A stretch of DNA of 64,000 bases, from positions 4,464,001 to 4,528,000 of the forward strand of contig OZ234498.1 of the NCBI GenBank assembly GCA_965153455.1. Reading direction: 5' to 3'. The notes under the pieces are model-generated. The model searched no databases and had not been told where the DNA came from. It saw only the letters and a program-made list of their open reading frames with translations. Shown in pieces: positions 59,060 through 64,000 of this stretch. The translations under genes were made by a program, and so were the position numbers. The stretch's first letter is position 1. Each line of letters starts with the position of its first letter. The stretch comes from Sphagnum compactum. Its lineage: Eukaryota > Bryophyta > Sphagnopsida > Sphagnales.

Positions 59060-60010
59060 GAAAAAAGCCTTAAAACTCAATCAATAATTTTTTGAATTCA
59101 AATACAAATTTTAGATTCCAAAAAAATACTTCAAAATTCAAATATCAACTTTTAAATCAAATAAGTCTAATTAATTTAAATAAAAAATTCAGAATTAAAA
59201 TATCAATTTTTAGACTCAAATAAAGATATTCAAAATTGAAATGTCATTTTTAGACTAAATTATTAATTTTGTGAATTGAAATATTAATTTTGAGAATCCA
59301 AAATAACAATTTGGGATTACAATTTCAACTTTCAAATTTTTCTTTTTTTTGAATTTAAATTGAAAAATTCAGAATTGAAATCGTAATTTTTAGAATTGAA
59401 AATAGTCATTTAGAATTCAAATATCAATTTTTAGATCAAATAAGCTTTTGGACTTTAAATAAAAAATTTCGAATTCCCATAATGTTTTAAGGAATTGAGA
59501 TAACAATTTTCAAATTCAAATATCAAGTTTCAAATTTAAATTATTTTTCTAAAGAATTGAAATAGTAGTTTTCAGAATTGAAATACAAAATTTCAGATCA
59601 ATTTTGTTTTAGAAAAAAAATAATTTCAAATTTCAAATTGAGTTATCAATTTTTAGATTGAAATAGGTTTTTTTGAAATTCAAATAATTAAAAAAATAAT
59701 TCCAATAACAATTTTTAAAATAAAATATCAATTTTCAGATTCAATTTTTTTAATTTAATAATTGAGAACTAAATTCCAACAACAATTTTCAGAATTGAAA
59801 CATTGATTTTAATGTTTAAATATAATTATCATAATTGGAATTACAATTTTAGACTCAAACCTATATTTTTGAATACAACTAACATTTTTAAGAATTCATA
59901 TTTAAAACTTCAAATTCAAATAACAATTTTTGGAATTCAAAGAACAATTTTGAGTATTGAAATATCAATTTTCAGATTTGAATAATAAATTTCAGAGTTC
60001 AAATATTATT
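59060..60010. repeat. Degenerate AT-rich tandem array inside the CACTA element
   Basis: Dozens of loose repeats of a phrase near TTCAGAATTGAAATATCAAT plus TTTTAGATTCAAAT, unit ~30-40 bp, highly diverged. Internal repeat arrays of this kind are common in CACTA elements. No coding content. Confidence 0.75.
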
Positions 60011-60403
60011 TTATATTTAGTATATGAATAATATACATACATATGCATAATTAATATACACACAATATATAGTTATGATATATGTAACATATCATAAATA
60101 TAATTTTAAGACATACATAAAAATATCCCTATGTCATCATAAAATATTTTTAAGATGCAACTAATTTGCTGATTATTGCGACTAATGAAACATATCAATC
60201 TATTAATGGATGAAAATAGACTTAAAAGCCATTCAATAGGATGAAATTTTTTCAAAAGTTGCATCATAGTTGTAAAAATGACCAAAATAATTAAAATTTG
60301 ATCTTATAATTGTAAACACTCCCAAATTTAATCGCAAATGATTACAAGTCGCATGGAGTCACAAACAGAGTGGTTACATTTTGGCTGATTTCTATTAGTG
60401 ACT

Positions 60404-61080
60404 ATTTCATGAACTATCTAGACCATTTGCTTGTGACAATAAACCTTCCATGTTTAGGTTTGATGACTTCAGAAGAAATGGATTATATCATACTTTTGAG
60501 GATGGGTTACACAATACTTATTGATAAAGGTTGGCCAACTTGCTTCATTTTTCATAAGAGAAAAACCATTTCATCTCTTAGCTTCAAGTATTCTTTAAAT
60601 TTATGCATGTTCTATTTGGGATTTTTCTTTGTTGTCTCATGTTCCATAGCTTGAATGTAATTTTCTTTCGGCATCCCATATTTTGTGAACCATTCTCACA
60701 TTGTTCCACTAATGAATCTTGCATATGGACCAAAAACACTTGGTGATCCATAAGTAGTTTGCAAGAAGAAAAAAAACACTTTTGTTATTTTCATAACTTT
60801 TTACTATTATTAAAATTGGAGGCCATAGATGTGGTTAGAACCAATTTTGATATTCCCTTCCTTTCTTATAATGTTTTGATGGTGTCTTGCTTTCAACAAC
60901 CTCTTTTTTTAATTTTTTGTTCATTCAAAAGTCTCACATTTTGTTGCTTTCTGGTCTACCAACTAGTCATTCCTCTTTCTACACAATGGATGATTATGCA
61001 TGGTTGCTACCACTTTCTCATTATTACAAGATTTTTTTTCACAATTTGCATCATTTTTTCCTTTGAAATTCTTTGAAATG
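60404..61080 (-). pseudogene. Pogo-like DDE-1 transposase relic (5' part)
   Basis: The minus-strand reading just beyond the CACTA right end gives GRFIVTSKWSR.FMK, which leads in frame into the YIYGTYHVATVV of the 3' part once the element and one target duplication are set aside. Further upstream only scattered weak similarity is seen and there are many stops. The boundary at 61,080 is approximate. Confidence 0.45.
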
Positions 61081-61509
61081 AAATAAAATTGGATATTTGT
61101 CCTTCATTGTTAGTTATTTTGCACAAAGTACTGAAACCAAAATTTCAAGCTAAATATGTAAACTAAAATAAGATGGGGAAGATCAAGAAGTGCAATATGA
61201 AAATGTGAGGATAAAACATTGCAAATGAAAGTTAAAAGTTCAAAAACAAGAAGTTGTTACAAGCATAACCAAATGATATCATTTCTGTAACCAAATCCAA
61301 CACTTAATTTACCAAATTTTCATTTCTTTTCAAATTTATTATAGCCAAAAATTCTGATTTTGAAATTTTTTATTATTAAAGTGAAAAATGAAATAAGAAT
61401 AATATACATTTGGCAATAAATAGCCGAAATGGTAAATGTATTACAATAATAAGCTAGACAACAAATGTCCAGATATAAAATCACATAGATTAATACATGT
61501 AATCAAATT
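61081..61509. other. No supported gene
   Basis: AT-rich DNA with nothing recognisable on either strand. Confidence 0.5.
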
Positions 61510-61670
61510 GTTGCCATTGTTTTATGCATTCACATTGTTTATCTAGTGTTGCCATTGTTTTATGCATTCATTGGCAATAAAATTACACTATTTCAACATA
61601 TAGGCAAGTGTTGTGTTTTTGCACATAAAAATACACATTGAAATAGTGTTGCCATTGTTTTATGCATTCA
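61510..61670 (+). repeat. Three exact copies of a 23-mer
   Basis: gttgccattgttttatgcat plus tca at 61,510-61,532, 61,548-61,570 and 61,648-61,670, all identical. An inverted pair (actatttcaa at 61,588 and ttgaaatagt at 61,637) lies between the second and third. Confidence 0.95.
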
Positions 61671-62593
61671 CAACTCTATTTCAATGCATAGCTTTGGATG
61701 GCTACTTTTAACACTTGGGGACCGTGGAGCATATATGGCATATGGAAATCAATCTCTATACAATGGTACCCAATTTTGCTCACCTTTTTGTTTCACTCCA
61801 ATTGGGGATGAACCCGAGATTTGAGGGTCAAACTAGGGCCCAAAGACAGGGTGACTTTACAAACAACTCTAATCTCCTTATAAAAATTAAATTACCTTCG
61901 ACACTGGAGTCGACTCATGATTTGTATTTGCACAATGTATTTGCACAAAGCAAGTTGTGCATGTTATGCCAATCTTGCAACCCATTCAACAAATTTGTGT
62001 TGGAATTCCAACACCTAATTCTGATCCTTTGCAAGCTTTTTGAAAATTTCATATATGGTATATGTAGCCAAATTTGGACTAATTTTTTTTCCAGATGATC
62101 ACCAGCTGAGCTACATCAAAGAATTGGAAAAAAAAACCCTCTGATTACCGCACTTCAAATTGACATTTATTTAGAGTAGTTTTCAATCAAAGATCACCCA
62201 ATTTTGAGAATTATTTGTAGTTTAAAGTTTATATGTGGCTCAAGGCTATTTCAACACAAATATTTTCTAAATTATTTCTTGTTATTGGGCTGCCAATGAA
62301 GATTCCCTAACCCTACATGGATGGTGGTGGTAGATGTCAAGTATCTCGAGGCATGTTTGTTTTGTTGCCAAGGTTTCCTAGTTCTCCACTTTTGACAACA
62401 ATTCTACTCAATGAATCGGTTGTAGTTGGGTGTGCTATTTGCACTTAACCCGGATTGACCATGTCTTGGTCAATTGAGTCACAATGATGGCATATAACTC
62501 TAGATCTAACAGTTCGATCTCCATGCAACTAGGATTTTATTTTTTTTGCGAGTGTTTTTGATCTGGATCCATATTACAATGCCCGTTTGTCAT

Positions 62594-62802
62594 GCTCTTG
62601 ATACCGTTGGAAAGCCCTTGATGAGTAGGGGGTGCATTGAGGTGATTTCACAAAGTTTAGACCATTGAATGTTGAAGAGTTTGGTCATTGAAAGTTCAAT
62701 TTTTTTTTTAAAAAAACTCAGGGAAATTGGGTTGCTCTCTTAATATTGTTGGAAAGCTCTCAATGAGTAGGGTTTAACTGAGGTGATTTCTTAATTTTTA
62801 GA
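62594..62802 (+). repeat. ~70-bp direct repeat
   Basis: 62,594-62,662 and 62,735-62,802 share ctctt.ata..gttggaaagc, atgagtaggg and tgaggtgatttc in the same order, 141 bp apart. Diverged. Confidence 0.75.
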
Positions 62803-64000
62803 GCAAAGGTGTGGGAGATAATGAATTTTGAGTAATTTTTTCACTATAAATTAAATAAAGTTTACCATATATTTAATGGAAATGAGATTTCAAACTTTAG
62901 GTTAAAGACCATCTTCCCTTTCAAAATTCATTCAGTATTATAACATTTGCACATAATTTGTGGGAATTTTCATAGTTTTACTACAAGATATTCTAGGCAA
63001 GTCTGTTTCTAACACATAATATTCATATCTAAAATTATGTAAAATTCAGCCTACCGACCTCAGGACGAGACCCTAAAATCCTGGAAGGGTCCAAATGCAG
63101 ACCCTTCTGCTATACTTAATGCCCTATCCCTAGTGCCTTCCGTACCACTTATTTGCAACCAAATGGCTTATAAATTAAACGTTTCAACATTGCTAGGCTA
63201 GTAGCAAAAGGGCCACAAATTAGCTTTTCAAGCTTAGCCAAATAGTCAACCATTTATGTTCATGTACTTATGAACCTTATTAGATGAAAAAAAAAAGCAT
63301 TGTCATTTCAAAATCCCTTTAAATGATCGACAATCTAGGCCTCCAAAATAAGTGTTGTAGTCCTACTAGGCCCTAACCCTTTGGAAACAAGGGGTGTGTC
63401 ACATTGTGGCCTTGCAATTTACATTAAAAAGTATCTTAAGGCAAAGGAAGAATTATGGAAATTCAAATATTTCACCATTCAAAAATATAATCTTTAAAAA
63501 AAAATCCTCTAAAAGAAACCAAAATCCTTCAAGCTATCGTAACTCTATAACTAATCTCAAGTTTCAACACAAGCCAAAATATCATCTTTCAAAAATCCTT
63601 CTATAAAAATAGACCTACTTACTACCTATGGGCCAAAATCCCTTAAGCTACTATACTCTATAATGAATTTAAACACAATATCCTTGCCTTGGTAGGCAAG
63701 GCCAACAAACCAATGTTGGGTGAGTTTTTAGCATAGTAACGAGGTAGAAGTAAACAACATTTTGGAGCCAAATTAAGGTCCAAAACAACTTCCTTTTCTT
63801 ATGATCGAATCTAAAGGGCATGTTGTAACAATTATTTAATTGGTGATTTATTTTTCGGGAACTAACTCTTTGTCCCAACTAAGAAACCTTGTCCACTTTG
63901 CATAAAATATGATTAAGCCCAATAAGGCATTACTTGCATTCTGAGGCTTGAGCCTCATTGAAGGTGGACAACCCATGACCCATTCAAACTAGTGTTATGA
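62803..64000. other. No supported gene
   Basis: AT-rich DNA. The ORFs at 63,394-63,606 and 63,669-63,878 have no recognisable motif. At 63,400-63,660 the phrases aaaatcctt, atatcatctttcaaaaatcc and ctctataa recur loosely. Confidence 0.5.

Larger units (their letters stand above)
57384..60400. mobile_element. Non-autonomous CACTA-type element, 3.0 kb
   Basis: Left end CACTAAAAGAAAAATAG (57,384), right end read inward CACTAATAGAAATCAGCC (60,400). Flanks are att and act, a 2-of-3 match to a 3-bp duplication. Subterminal words around gcgacta/agtcgcaa occur at both ends in opposite orientation (57,445-57,500 and 60,165-60,360). The interior is AT-rich with no transposase. The insertion splits a pogo-like transposase relic, whose reading continues in frame on the other side, which supports both boundaries. 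A second CACTAGTAGAAAAAAGCC at 59,052 may be a nested or internal end. Confidence 0.7.

Noticed and set aside
1-64000. CRISPR arrays, bacterial operons, rRNA genes or organellar inserts.
   Set aside because: Nothing of the kind was seen; the window is intron-containing plant nuclear DNA.

Overview
This is nuclear DNA from a land plant. The evidence is two multi-exon genes with plant-type GT-AG introns, a plant lipoxygenase, plant transposon families (Mutator-like, CACTA, pogo/DDE-1), telobox-like AAACCCTA motifs and long AT-rich intergenic DNA full of microsatellites. I cannot name the species. The transposon-rich, AT-rich background and the divergence of the proteins would suit a non-seed plant or another lineage remote from model flowering plants, but that is inference.

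Layout. 1-9.5 kb: intergenic DNA with one unrecognised ORF, a stray copy of an NSF intron at 1.63-1.94 kb and a small inverted-repeat element near 8.3-8.6 kb. 10.2-14.6 kb (+): an NSF-like gene that keeps only the end of AAA domain D1 and all of D2, with every exon in frame. 16.0-24.3 kb (-): a complete gene for NSF, the SNARE-disassembling ATPase. These two genes are convergent and about 1.4 kb apart, and clearly come from one inverted segmental duplication, because introns as well as exons align. 25-39 kb: a transposon graveyard, best read as one degenerate Mutator-like element of about 13 kb with inverted ends at 26.0 and 39.0 kb, a SWIM-type transposase relic, a small CACTA-type MITE and a larger CACTA-like end. 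39-47 kb: mostly empty DNA with a few tandem duplications. 47.85-53.35 kb (+): a complete ten-exon lipoxygenase gene whose active-site residues predict a linoleate 13S-lipoxygenase. 53.4-64 kb: AT-rich transposon remains, including a 3-kb CACTA-type element inserted in a pogo-like transposase pseudogene.

The two host functions, vesicle fusion (NSF) and oxylipin synthesis (LOX), are not obviously linked. The most interesting part is the NSF pair: the truncated D2-only paralogue has kept a 363-codon reading frame and its splice sites despite strong divergence, and one of its introns holds a near-perfect 34-bp foldback. It could be a co-hexamerising NSF modulator, an antisense or small-RNA source against NSF, or both. 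Exon coordinates were worked out by eye from reading frame, GT-AG sites and family similarity; no alignment program was run.
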